From contig JANRMQ010000001.1 in assembly GCA_040981125.1 (NCBI GenBank), forward strand, positions 682,001-746,000: 64,000 bases of DNA. Direction: 5' to 3'. A program made the position numbers and the translations under genes. Each line of letters starts with the position of its first letter. Within the stretch, counting starts at the first letter, position 1. The stretch is from DASSBQ01 sp040981125 (GTDB lineage: Bacteria; Nitrospirota; Nitrospiria; Nitrospirales; Nitrospiraceae). Positions 1 to 8,394 of this stretch are shown here, in pieces. Below the pieces are notes generated by a model. The model saw only the letters and a program-made list of their open reading frames with translations, had not been told where the DNA came from and ran no database searches.

Positions 1-23
1 GCGGTCGCCGCGCCGAGCAAGTT

Positions 24-944
24 GTGAACACCAGCGCATCGGCCGGCCCCGCAATATTCCGGCTGCCTTGCCGCCTGGCGATAGTCTGTCTCCTCTATAC
101 AATGTCGACACTTCCCGTCATAGCCATGGCCGACCCTCCGCCGTCGCCGGAGCTGGCTCGCCATCTCGAGGCCATTGCCAAGTTGGCGTCCCCTTCGCCG
201 ACCATTACCATTCCTGAAGGTTCTTTTCTCATGGGCAGCATCCGGATCGACGATGATCCCTACGGGTTGAAAACGCAGTTCGACGACACCGAACTTCCTC
301 AACAACGGGTCTGGCTCGATGCCTATGAAATCGACCGGGATGAGATGAGCCTCGGCGAGTACCTTGTCTTTTTACGCCAGCGGAAGCGCCATCCGGCGGA
401 ATCGCTGCAGAAGTTAATCTGGCATGTCATTACCGTGCATTCGGTGACCGATCAGACCTTGAACCGATGGCCGGCGCTGTATGTGACTTGGAACGAAGCG
501 GACGCCATGTGCCGGTCGCGCGGGAAACGGCTGCCGAGTGAAGCCCAGTGGGAAAAGGCGGCGCGAGGGCCGGACGGCTGGAATTTTCCTTGGGGCGACG
601 CGACACCGGATGCGAAGCTCGCGATGTTCGGCCAGCACCACGTCCATGAGATCCCAATCCTGGCCGCCGTGGAGACCGGCGAGGAAGGGAAAAGCCCGTA
701 CGGCTTGCATCACATGGCGGGGAACATCGCCGAATGGGTCAACGACTGGTTCGGGTTCGATTATTACGCCTACCTGCCCGATCGAAATCCTCCCGGCCCC
801 ACGAGCGGACGCTACAAAGGGGTGCGGGGCGGATCGTGGAAGAGCAGGCCGAATATGCTGCGAGCCGCCACGCGCGGCGGCTCGCTTCCCGATCAACGCC
901 AGGCGACCGTCGGCTTCCGCTGCGCGACGCCGCTGTCCCGCTGA
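24..944 (+). CDS. Exported SUMF1/formylglycine-generating-enzyme-like protein
   Basis: A 306-residue protein. Residues 1-36 form a signal peptide (hydrophobic stretch at about 17-34, AMA cleavage site before Asp37), so it is probably periplasmic. From about residue 58 the SUMF1 fold is clear: 'IPEGSFLMGS' opening, 'VTWNEADAMCRSRGKRLPSEAQWEKAARG' region (about 155-183), 'GNIAEWVNDW' and the closing 'GGSWKSRP...VGFRCA'. Family members include formylglycine-generating enzyme and EgtB-type iron oxidases, but most exported bacterial members have no known reaction. The start is GTG; the frame stays open to the window edge, so a start further upstream cannot be excluded. The specific function is not assigned. 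Confidence 0.85.
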   Translation: MNTSASAGPAIFRLPCRLAIVCLLYTMSTLPVIAMADPPPSPELARHLEAIAKLASPSPTITIPEGSFLMGSIRIDDDPYGLKTQFDDTELPQQRVWLDAYEIDRDEMSLGEYLVFLRQRKRHPAESLQKLIWHVITVHSVTDQTLNRWPALYVTWNEADAMCRSRGKRLPSEAQWEKAARGPDGWNFPWGDATPDAKLAMFGQHHVHEIPILAAVETGEEGKSPYGLHHMAGNIAEWVNDWFGFDYYAYLPDRNPPGPTSGRYKGVRGGSWKSRPNMLRAATRGGSLPDQRQATVGFRCATPLSR

Positions 945-1038
945 TTTCATCGCGGCACAGCGGCGCTCTTAAATGGTCTTCCTCCAGACCATCTCAAAGT
1001 TCCGCGTTGGCAGAGCGCTGATCACCCCTTGATGTGCA

Positions 1039-1839
1039 TCATGGCTTGTGCAGGATCGAGTCGGGCGGAATCGCCACATCTGTCACCATATTCTCATCAT
1101 CCAGCAACAGCACGACGGCATCGCCTTTCGATAATCTTTCCATCCGTTTCTGAACGAGAGGCCGCACCTCGTAAGAAAGCTCTGGGCCTTCCTCGGTTCG
1201 GACGGCAATCTTGTTATGGGCCAGAGGCTCTAAAATCACCACGTTGATTCGACTGAAGTTGCCCTTCAACGGCGTCTTTTTTTGCCAAAGTTCTGCAGCA
1301 TGATGAACCGCCTCCTTGCTCCCGAAGGTCACATCGACGATGTGATTCAACTCATCGATGAGAAACACTGCGTCCACGCCTACAGGAATCGAGGCCACCT
1401 TACTCCTCGCCACCGGTCTAATAAAATGAGACTCCTCTTTACCACTCGTCGTGCGAATGACTGCCTTATCATGGCCGGTCCGCAACGGCTCGGCGAGTTG
1501 ACCCTGGACCACCAGATGGTGACTCGCCTCGCCGACCTTATGGACATCAACGAGGAGATTTTGATCATTGACCGTGATTTCGATGCGATCGCCCTTTTGT
1601 AGATCCGGCAATCCCTTGTCCTTCCTGACACCCATGGGAACGAACCGGGGCACTCCCTCGCCGGTATCGATCTTTGCCTGCTCGCTTCTGACTTCCTCGA
1701 CCGTGCCGATCAAAACTCGGTCGCCCGGCAACAGTTCCGGATGCTTGTCTTCCGAACCGTATGCGGCTCCCACAACAACTATTGCCGACATCACCAATCC
1801 TGCCGCTATGGCCGCTTGCAACCCGATGCGTTGTCTCAT
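1039..1839 (-). CDS. Exported hypothetical protein with repeated small beta domains
   Basis: A 266-residue protein with an N-terminal signal peptide (hydrophobic about 8-28, Gly-Ser-Glu cleavage region). AAAGGAG lies 8 nt before the ATG. The mature part seems to contain three related segments, each with 'kGDr(i/v)...v(n/d)(d)q/en...v.DV' spacing: 'KGDRIEITVNDQNLLVDV', 'VDAVFLIDELNHIVDV' and 'KGDAVVLLLDDENMVTDV'. The same pattern appears in the small exported protein at 11191-11481. I do not recognise a named family. It is probably a periplasmic protein built of repeated beta-barrel-like units. Confidence 0.7.
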   Translation of the reverse strand: MRQRIGLQAAIAAGLVMSAIVVVGAAYGSEDKHPELLPGDRVLIGTVEEVRSEQAKIDTGEGVPRFVPMGVRKDKGLPDLQKGDRIEITVNDQNLLVDVHKVGEASHHLVVQGQLAEPLRTGHDKAVIRTTSGKEESHFIRPVARSKVASIPVGVDAVFLIDELNHIVDVTFGSKEAVHHAAELWQKKTPLKGNFSRINVVILEPLAHNKIAVRTEEGPELSYEVRPLVQKRMERLSKGDAVVLLLDDENMVTDVAIPPDSILHKP

Positions 1840-2427
1840 AATCCACTCCTTTCAGCGAACACATGCTTATCTCGATCTTACGTGCCACTGTTGACTCCTT
1901 GCAGGTCACGTGCCGTGGCCAGAAATTTGGCATGACCGGCCAACTCGTTGTGATTCGCCGCCTTTGAGCCGCAACATGATCGTTACGGAGAGTGACCACA
2001 CACGGCGATCACGACAAATCGTGACGGCATCGTTTAACAACCGTGTTTTATTGTGATATGGACCAGGAGAAACCTTTGAGGGAAAGCGGCCTGCATAAAA
2101 AACCATGGATGGTATGAAACTTTGAATAACTTCGTTTTGATAGCGCAACAAGCGAGCCGCTCGACACCATCTTGCCGACAAGAACAGATTTGGCCGCCGA
2201 ATTCACACCCGAGCCGTGGTTTTCATGATCGCGCGCCCCCATGATGCTTGTCGAGCCGCTCGCATGAAAGCGAAACGCGCTGAGCGCACAGAGCGGCTAC
2301 GCTCGCAATAAGGATTATGTATGACTATGTACGGTTCTGAGGCAATTCGGTGGGAGTCATCCATATCACGCATAGAAACGTTGGCGTTTCGTATCCGGAT
2401 TGGATGTATGTGTCCGACCCCGACTCT
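1840..2427. other. 588-base intergenic region, no gene recognised
   Basis: Short open frames occur on both strands, but none has a convincing ribosome-binding site or recognisable product. No tRNA, strong hairpin terminator or long repeat was seen. The part next to 1839 should hold the promoter of the exported protein gene. Confidence 0.4.
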
Positions 2428-3060
2428 CTACAGATTCTTTCGCAGCCGCACGACGCGGCCCCAGATGCGTTGTCCTGTGGCAAGCGGAAGGTCCGGATAG
2501 CGCCGATTCAATGGATGCAGGACCGGCCGGCCGCCGATTTCTCTGAGTTCCCTCAGCAGCGCCGCCTCGGGAGCGGCTTCGTCGCCCGCCACCACGTAAT
2601 GATCCACCTCTCCCGGCAGATCAGGATCAACAAAGATGATTTCGCCCTCGGTGAACAGCGGGTTCATCGAATCGTCTCTGACGCGCAAGGCGAACGTGCG
2701 GTCGCCTGACAGCTCCGTTTCGAGCAAGGTCTCGGGATCCATGGTTTCGGTCTGCTCCCCGCTCCCCACCACTCGACCGATGTGGGCCCAGGTCAGCAGA
2801 GGCACTCGTCTCATCTGGAGAGCCAGCGCGCGCCCCTGCTTATCGGTCGGATCCGTAAGACTCAACACGCGGCCGGTCCGAAGGAAATCGACATCCATCC
2901 GAAAATACTTCGCAAACTTCTTCCAGACGGCCGGATCCTTCGGAACTCTGTCGGCGAGAATATTGACGATCGTGCGCGGAGTGACACCGATCGCCAAGGC
3001 CAAATCCTTTTCGGTGAGCCCTTCCCCTAATTCTCGATAAATCAAGCGCTTTAAATTCAC
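2428..3060 (-). CDS. XRE/S24-type (LexA/CI-like) transcriptional regulator lacking the catalytic lysine
   Basis: About 210 residues. A helix-turn-helix lies at about residues 15-45 ('LTEKDLALAIGVTPRTIVNIL') and an S24-like domain at about 115-205. The serine of the Ser-Lys dyad is present in 'RDDSMNP'. Where LexA/CI proteins have 'T-x-K-R' about 37 residues later, this one has 'AALLREL', with Leu aligned to the Lys. It is therefore inferred to be a repressor that cannot self-cleave. The GTG start was chosen because GAGGAG lies 6 nt upstream; an ATG 33 nt further upstream has no such site. The gene is divergent from the osmoprotectant transporter operon, which it may control. Confidence 0.8.
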   Translation of the reverse strand: MNLKRLIYRELGEGLTEKDLALAIGVTPRTIVNILADRVPKDPAVWKKFAKYFRMDVDFLRTGRVLSLTDPTDKQGRALALQMRRVPLLTWAHIGRVVGSGEQTETMDPETLLETELSGDRTFALRVRDDSMNPLFTEGEIIFVDPDLPGEVDHYVVAGDEAAPEAALLRELREIGGRPVLHPLNRRYPDLPLATGQRIWGRVVRLRKNL

Positions 3061-3210
3061 GGATGACTCCTCGGCGACGGTGGTCCAAGGCAAGGTTATG
3101 CTGCCACGGTACTTAAAATTGAGATCTCAAGCAAGCACGAATGAATTGAAGAATGGGTTCCCCTTCAGCTGGAAACAGTCTCATCGAAAGCGTAGAGTAT
3201 CGGGGCGCTC

Positions 3211-3963
3211 ATGACTCCTCTCGTGTCTTTTCAACAGGTCTCCGCCCGCATCGGCCGGAATGATATTCTTCACGACCTGAATTTCGACATCCTGGTCGGT
3301 GAAACCGTGGCGCTTCTGGGGCGTAGCGGTTCCGGCAAGACCACGGCCCTGAAGATGGTAAATGCATTGCTCATGCCGAGCGCCGGAGCGGTCTCGATCG
3401 AGGGAACGCCGACCGCCGACTGGGATGTGATCCGCCTGCGCCGGAGAATCGGGTATGTCATCCAGGAGGCCGGACTGTTTCCGCATTTCACGGTGGCCGC
3501 CAATGTCGGCCTTGTGCCCAGGCTGGAAGGATGGAAGCCGGATGTCATCAATGCCCGTGTCCGCGATCTCCTGACGCAACTCGGACTGCCACCTGATCAA
3601 TTCGCGGAACGCTACCCGCGTGAATTGTCGGGAGGACAACGCCAACGTGTCGGCGTGGCCCGGGCGCTCGCCGCCGATCCGCCGCTCCTGTTATTGGACG
3701 AACCGTTTGGAGCGCTTGATCCGGTCACGCGGGTCGAGATCCAACGGCAATTTCTAGACCTGCTCCGGCCGCTCGACAAAACCGCCTTGCTCGTCACACA
3801 CGATGTCCGAGAAGCGCTGCTCCTTGCCACCCGCATCGGCGTGCTTCACAACGGCCGATTGGTATTTCTCGGCGGACGGGCGGAATTCCTCAAGGCGCAA
3901 GATCCGGAAGTCCGGGCATTCCATAGCTGCCTCGATGACCATACAATAATGAGGGCCCCGTGA
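3211..3963 (+). CDS. Osmoprotectant ABC transporter, ATP-binding subunit (OpuCA/ProV type)
   Basis: A 250-residue ABC ATPase that would energise uptake of glycine betaine, choline or similar solutes at the inner membrane. Walker A is 'GRSGSGKTT' (about residues 36-44), the Q-loop 'YVIQEAGLFP' (about 85), the signature 'LSGGQRQRVGVARAL' (about 140) and Walker B 'LLLLDEPFGALDP'. It lacks the C-terminal CBS pair of longer OpuCA/ProV proteins, so it is a short form. Its stop overlaps the permease start (TGATG), and the substrate-binding gene follows, giving a three-gene operon. The family is certain; the substrate is inferred from the neighbours. Confidence 0.9.
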   Translation: MTPLVSFQQVSARIGRNDILHDLNFDILVGETVALLGRSGSGKTTALKMVNALLMPSAGAVSIEGTPTADWDVIRLRRRIGYVIQEAGLFPHFTVAANVGLVPRLEGWKPDVINARVRDLLTQLGLPPDQFAERYPRELSGGQRQRVGVARALAADPPLLLLDEPFGALDPVTRVEIQRQFLDLLRPLDKTALLVTHDVREALLLATRIGVLHNGRLVFLGGRAEFLKAQDPEVRAFHSCLDDHTIMRAP

Positions 3964-4580
3964 TGATGTCAGGCTTGGCGGGTGACATCGTGGATTTGAC
4001 ACTCGAACATCTGTACCTGGTGCTGGTTTCCATGGCCATTGCCACCGTAATCGCGATCCCAGCCGGCGTTCTCCTAACGCGACGCCGCTTCCTCCGGCGA
4101 TGGGTGGTGGGATTCGCCAACATCATGCAAACCGTACCGAGTCTGGCCCTGTTCGGATTTTTGATCCCGCTTCCCTTTCTGGGCGGTATCGGCGCAACCA
4201 CGGCGATCATCGCGCTCGTGCTCTATGCGCTTCTGCCGATTTTGAGAAACACCCTGACGGGTATCCTCAATGTCGATCCGTCCGTGCGGGAATCCGCGCT
4301 CGCCATGGGCATGACCGAGCGGCAACTTCTCTTGGAAGTCGAACTGCCGCTGGCGACGAGGACGATCCTGGCCGGACTGCGGATCGCGACGGTGACGACG
4401 ATCGGGACGGCCACGATCGCCGCCGCGATCGGCGGAGGCGGGTTGGGTGTCTTCATTTTCCGCGGCCTGGCTTCCGTGGATACGACGCTGTTGTTGGCCG
4501 GCGCCGTCCCGGCAGCCTGCATGGCATTGGCGGCCGATCGAGGGCTTGAATGGCTCGAAGACAAATTATCGCCGGTCTGA
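3963..4580 (+). CDS. Osmoprotectant ABC transporter, permease subunit
   Basis: A 205-residue inner-membrane permease of the OpuCB/ProW type with five to six hydrophobic segments. The EAA loop is seen at about residues 105-125 ('VRESALAMGMTERQLLLEVELPLA'-like stretch). The ATG overlaps the stop of the ATPase gene (TGATG), indicating translational coupling; an in-frame GTG three bases earlier is also possible. The gene overlaps the downstream binding-protein gene by 31 bases. It forms the membrane channel of the transporter. Confidence 0.9.
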   Translation: MMSGLAGDIVDLTLEHLYLVLVSMAIATVIAIPAGVLLTRRRFLRRWVVGFANIMQTVPSLALFGFLIPLPFLGGIGATTAIIALVLYALLPILRNTLTGILNVDPSVRESALAMGMTERQLLLEVELPLATRTILAGLRIATVTTIGTATIAAAIGGGGLGVFIFRGLASVDTTLLLAGAVPAACMALAADRGLEWLEDKLSPV

Positions 4581-5440
4581 TTACCGGCCTGTGGCTCGTA
4601 TGCATCACCGGATGCGGCAATGAGCGCCCGATCACGGTCGGCTCGAAGAATTTCACGGAACAAGTGATTCTCGGCGAGATCGTGGCGCAGCATCTGGAGC
4701 ATCGGCTGGGCCAGCGCGTGGATCGCAAGCTGAATCTCGGCGGCACCCTGCTGGTGCACCAGGCGCTGGTGAACGGCGACATCGACCTCTATCCGGAGTA
4801 CACGGGCACGGCGTTGACGACGATCTTAAAACTGCCGCCTGTCCGAGATCCGGCCGCGGCGCTCGGCTCCGTTCGTGATGAATATCTCAAACGCTTCGGC
4901 GTGGAATGGCTGGATCCGTTGGGATTCAACAACACCTTCGCGATGGTGATTCGTGGAGAGGACGCGCGGCGACACCTGCTGAAAACATTAAGCGATGCGG
5001 CCGGCTATGCCGCAGGCTGGACCTTGGGAATAGGCTATGAGTTCCAGCAGCGAGCGGACGGCCTCGACGGATTGCTGAAAACCTATCGCCTGCCCGTGAA
5101 CGGCTCACCCAAGACCATGGACCTGGGGTTGTTGTATCAAGCGCTCGAACAGCGACAAGTCAACATGGTGGCGGCGAATGCCACCGACGGCCGCTTGTCG
5201 GTGCTGGACGTGCTCGTGTTGAACGACGACCGGCATTACTTTCCCCCGTACGATTGCGCCTTGGCCGTGAGATCGGATTTCTTGAAGCGCGATCCGGCCG
5301 TGCAGGAAGCCTTGACCGAGCTGGCCGGATTATTCGGGGACACGGCTATGCAGAAATTAAACTATGCGGTCGACGGCGAGCACCGCCCGGTGCAGGATGT
5401 GGCGCAGGAATTTTTACAGGACGCGAAATTGAATCCCTAA
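4550..5440 (+). CDS. Osmoprotectant ABC transporter, substrate-binding lipoprotein
   Basis: A 296-residue protein with a short hydrophobic signal and a lipobox ('VCITGC', Cys at about residue 22), so it should be lipid-anchored. The mature protein starts with 'ITVGSKNFTEQVILGEI', the hallmark opening of OpuCC/ProX/OsmF binding proteins, and includes 'LYPEYTGTALT'. It captures quaternary-amine solutes for the adjacent permease and ATPase. The gene begins inside the end of the permease gene. Its TAA is followed immediately by an inverted-repeat element. Confidence 0.92.
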   Translation: MARRQIIAGLITGLWLVCITGCGNERPITVGSKNFTEQVILGEIVAQHLEHRLGQRVDRKLNLGGTLLVHQALVNGDIDLYPEYTGTALTTILKLPPVRDPAAALGSVRDEYLKRFGVEWLDPLGFNNTFAMVIRGEDARRHLLKTLSDAAGYAAGWTLGIGYEFQQRADGLDGLLKTYRLPVNGSPKTMDLGLLYQALEQRQVNMVAANATDGRLSVLDVLVLNDDRHYFPPYDCALAVRSDFLKRDPAVQEALTELAGLFGDTAMQKLNYAVDGEHRPVQDVAQEFLQDAKLNP

Positions 5441-5785
5441 CCCGCATTATTCATGGCGGTTCGTGACGAAACTGTGGAGACGCCGCGCGAGGTCCACGGC
5501 GCGAAGACTAATGAGCGCCACGTTTGTGGACGCCGGCGAGTCGGTGAGCCGGCCGTGTCTTACGCGTGGAGATGCGAGGGCCCGACGCATACTTGAAACA
5601 GTATGTTGAGGGGCCGAGCGGCGAGCCCGCCCGCTTGGCCGTGTAAACTCGCGGCCAGGCGCGTCGCCCCCGCGCTTGCGAGGTCGAGCGCCATCGAATT
5701 GAGTTGGCGCGAGAGTAAAGCGCCTCAGCTAAGGTTTACGTCTGAAATACGCAGTTGCAGTAGAAACGTTCATGAATAATGCGGG
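5441..5785. repeat. MITE-like element with perfect 15-bp terminal inverted repeats
   Basis: The left end CCCGCATTATTCATG (5441-5455) is the exact reverse complement of the right end (5771-5785). The element is 345 bp with no open reading frame that looks coding. It fills the whole gap between two convergent genes: its first base follows the TAA of the binding-protein gene and its last base touches the egtD stop codon. Several internal inverted segments suggest a folded structure. Size, ends and lack of coding content fit a non-autonomous transposable element. I cannot name the parent family. Confidence 0.65.
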
Positions 5786-6778
5786 CTAGCAGGCAAGGAG
5801 CAGATTTTCGGCGAATGCCCATTCACGATCGACCCATTGCGCTTCGCAGGTGAAGCGGGCCCGATGCGCGATGCCGGGAATCGCGTCGCCGCGGAATTTG
5901 TGACAGGCCTCCGTCCAGATCGTCTCTCCTTTCTTGAGAGTGCAGGACAACTCCGAAGCCTTGATCGAGACTGTCTGCTGTCGTCTCGAACGCAGATGCA
6001 TCTCGATCCGTTGCTCATTGGGCCGATACCGGACGTGATGCTCGAAATGACGGACGACGAAATCTCCGTCAAGCTCCCGGTTGATCCTGGACAATAGGTT
6101 CAGGTTAAAGGCGGCGGTCACCCCGGCCGGGTCGTTGTAGGCCAGTAACATCTCATCCACCCGTTTCACGAGATCCGTTCCGAGCAACAAAGCATCGCCC
6201 GGTTGCAACAGCCGGCGGATGTCGCGCAGAAACTTATCCGCCGCCGGCGGGTCAAAATTCCCGATCGTGCTTCCGAGAAACAACACGAGCAAAGTTTGCC
6301 CCGGCCGCCGCCGAGCCGCCACATCAGCCAAGCCTTCCAGATAAGACGTTTCAAGCCCGACCATGCTGATGGCGTTCAGATGCCCCAATTCTTGATGGCA
6401 TTTGACGAGCGCGGTCGCGGAAATATCGATTGGGAAATAGGCGATCGGCTCTCGCTCGGCCAACGCTTCGAGGATCCAGCGGGTCTTCCTGCCGCTCCCG
6501 CTTCCGAGTTCCACAACTGCCACAGGAGGAGGAAGATGGGTGAGCATGTCAACAGAGTGCCGCCGGAGCAAACGCTCCTCCGCCCTGGTCAACCCATATT
6601 CGGGCAGCAACGTGATGGCCTCGAATAGCGCCGTGCCGAGTTCGTCGTACAGGTACATCGAAGGCAATTCACGTTGGCCCGGCTTGCCGAGGCTTTCAGC
6701 CACGGCATTCGCGAATTCCTGAGCTGTATCAGTGGGAATGAATGGTAACGGCATTGATGGTTCAATCCTTACGCTCAA
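5786..6778 (-). CDS. egtD: L-histidine N-alpha-methyltransferase (ergothioneine biosynthesis)
   Basis: A 330-residue SAM-dependent methyltransferase of the EgtD family, which trimethylates histidine to hercynine. The SAM site 'VVELGSGSGRKT' lies at about residues 90-100. The family N-terminus 'ELPSMYLYDELGTALFEAITLLPEYGLTRAE' (about 37-67) and the C-terminal 'FAENLLLA' are intact, and length is normal for EgtD. It lies downstream of egtB on the same strand (40-base gap), so the two first steps of the pathway are together. The gene ends exactly at the inverted-repeat element. Confidence 0.92.
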   Translation of the reverse strand: MSVRIEPSMPLPFIPTDTAQEFANAVAESLGKPGQRELPSMYLYDELGTALFEAITLLPEYGLTRAEERLLRRHSVDMLTHLPPPVAVVELGSGSGRKTRWILEALAEREPIAYFPIDISATALVKCHQELGHLNAISMVGLETSYLEGLADVAARRRPGQTLLVLFLGSTIGNFDPPAADKFLRDIRRLLQPGDALLLGTDLVKRVDEMLLAYNDPAGVTAAFNLNLLSRINRELDGDFVVRHFEHHVRYRPNEQRIEMHLRSRRQQTVSIKASELSCTLKKGETIWTEACHKFRGDAIPGIAHRARFTCEAQWVDREWAFAENLLLAC

Positions 6779-6817
6779 GGACGTTCAATAGACCGCCGGA
6801 ACGCCCGTTCAACATCC

Positions 6818-8044
6818 TTATTTCTCGACGCAACGAAAACCAGCATACACATACGGATAATTCGGCCGGAACCAATTCCGAAACGATCGGCGCAACAGCG
6901 CGACAGGCGTTCGGGGAGACGCCCCTTTCAGCACATAGTGCTGCCCGTCAAAAAAGCGAGCCGAATAGCCGGGATAAAAGGGAAAGGGTCGGAAGCCGGG
7001 GAACGGCTCAAAGGGTGTCGAGGTCCATTCCCATCCATTGCCGACGAGTTGTGCGATCCCGAACGCGCTGTCCCCGCCCGGCGTGGCGGTCACGGAACGC
7101 GGGTCCCATCGGTGCTCGTCGAAGTTGCCTCGCCGGCCATCCGGCGGTTCATCGCCCCAGGGATACGGCCGCTCGTCGCCGTCCGGCGTGCCGTATGCGG
7201 CACGCTGAAACTCAGCTTCGGTGGGCAGCCTCTTCCCTGCCCACCCGGCATAGGCCTGCGCTTCGTCGTGAGTGGCATAAACCGGCCAATCCAGCGGTAA
7301 TGGTACTTCGCCCGACATGGTTCGCCACCACCACTGCCCATCGCGGCTCGTCCAAAAGTGCGGCGGCCGGGCCCCGTCCTGGACAAACTCGAGATAGTCA
7401 CCATTGGTCACCTTGTACCGGCTCATGGCAAAGGCGGGAACAAAGATCTGATGCCCATCGAATTCGTTATCCCATCCAAATCGAAACCCATCATCCTTCC
7501 CGCGGCGTTGCTGTCCCATGGTCGCCCGCCCGGCGGGGATCTCAATGAATTGCATGGCAGGAACCGGATTCGGTGGAACGGGGTCCAGCACCGGTATCAT
7601 TTTCCGGTCCGTCGGCAGGTGATGGAGCAGATAGGCGAACGTCTCGGCATGCATCAATCGATGCTCGAGCGCGACGGAGAGTAATTCTTCAGAAACCTCA
7701 CCGGGCAGGGCATCAAGCGCTCCTCGAAGGTCCCACTTATAGCGATGAACTTCGTCGACTTCCGGCCAGTCGCAACGCTGATCCTGAGGCAGTTGTCCGG
7801 GTTCCGGATCAATCCCGAACGCGAACAGCCGGTCAAACGAAGGATGAAAGGATGCAAGTCCGGCCGCCTCTCGAAACAGATTCCAATCAAACGCCTCGAG
7901 ATGTCCAAGATAAAAAATCAGGCGGTGTCGTTCGGCGACCGGCCGGTCGTGCCACGCATCAGGCCGAATCAATGCGAATAGGGCATCAGTCCCGGCACGA
8001 GCCTCGGCCATCGCTCCTCGCAGAAGAGAGACTGCCTCACTCAC
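6818..8044 (-). CDS. egtB: EgtB-type iron-dependent sulfoxide synthase (ergothioneine biosynthesis)
   Basis: About 408 residues. An N-terminal DinB-like part carries the iron-ligand histidines ('FYLGHLEAFDW' and 'HRLMHAET'), followed by a C-terminal SUMF1 domain ('ATMGQQRRG', 'KRLPTEAEFQRAAYG', 'GNGWEWTSTPF', 'YAGFRCVEK'). EgtB couples hercynine to a thiol donor using oxygen. The GTG start was chosen because it overlaps the stop of the DUF427 gene by 8 nt with GGGAG about 9 nt upstream; a longer ATG frame would overlap that gene by 110 nt. The thiol donor (cysteine or gamma-glutamylcysteine) cannot be read from sequence. Confidence 0.88.
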   Translation of the reverse strand: MSEAVSLLRGAMAEARAGTDALFALIRPDAWHDRPVAERHRLIFYLGHLEAFDWNLFREAAGLASFHPSFDRLFAFGIDPEPGQLPQDQRCDWPEVDEVHRYKWDLRGALDALPGEVSEELLSVALEHRLMHAETFAYLLHHLPTDRKMIPVLDPVPPNPVPAMQFIEIPAGRATMGQQRRGKDDGFRFGWDNEFDGHQIFVPAFAMSRYKVTNGDYLEFVQDGARPPHFWTSRDGQWWWRTMSGEVPLPLDWPVYATHDEAQAYAGWAGKRLPTEAEFQRAAYGTPDGDERPYPWGDEPPDGRRGNFDEHRWDPRSVTATPGGDSAFGIAQLVGNGWEWTSTPFEPFPGFRPFPFYPGYSARFFDGQHYVLKGASPRTPVALLRRSFRNWFRPNYPYVYAGFRCVEK

Positions 8045-8321
8045 CGACCTGCACTCCCTTCCAGAAGGCGACGTAGCCGGCGATGGATTTGGCGGCGTCT
8101 TTCGGCGCGGGATAGTACCAGGCCGCGTCCTTATTGATTTCTCCATTCACCTCGATGTCGTAATAGCTCGCCTCGCCTTTCCAGGGGCAAGTCGTATGGG
8201 TCGTACTGGATGTGAAGTGCGCTGGCCGGATCGATTGCGGCGGGAAATAGTAATTGCCCTCGATCACGATCCCCTCGTCGCTTTCCGCCAGCGTCGTCCC
8301 TCGCCAGGTTGCTTTCGGCAT
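8037..8321 (-). CDS. DUF427 domain protein
   Basis: A 94-residue protein of the DUF427 family: 'WRGTTLAESDEGIVIEGNYYFPPQSI' opening, central 'TTCPWKGEASYYDIEVNG' and 'AAWYYPAPKDAAKSIAGYVAFWKGVQV' end. The biochemical role is unknown. The start was moved to the ATG preceded by GGAGG (about 7 nt), giving the usual short length; the frame runs 51 nt further upstream. It is first in an operon with egtB and egtD and overlaps egtB by 8 nt, which links it by position to ergothioneine synthesis. Confidence 0.88.
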   Translation of the reverse strand: MPKATWRGTTLAESDEGIVIEGNYYFPPQSIRPAHFTSSTTHTTCPWKGEASYYDIEVNGEINKDAAWYYPAPKDAAKSIAGYVAFWKGVQVGE

Positions 8322-8394
8322 AGCCGGCCTCCGCGTTCCTTGCTTTCCTTCCCTGTCACTGTGCTGGCACAATGCCGATCAGGAGTCGGCGCCA

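Noticed and set aside
538..972. Arg-rich open frame overlapping the SUMF1 gene
   Set aside because: It runs in another frame of a clear coding region and has the Arg/Ala composition of a GC-rich shadow frame.
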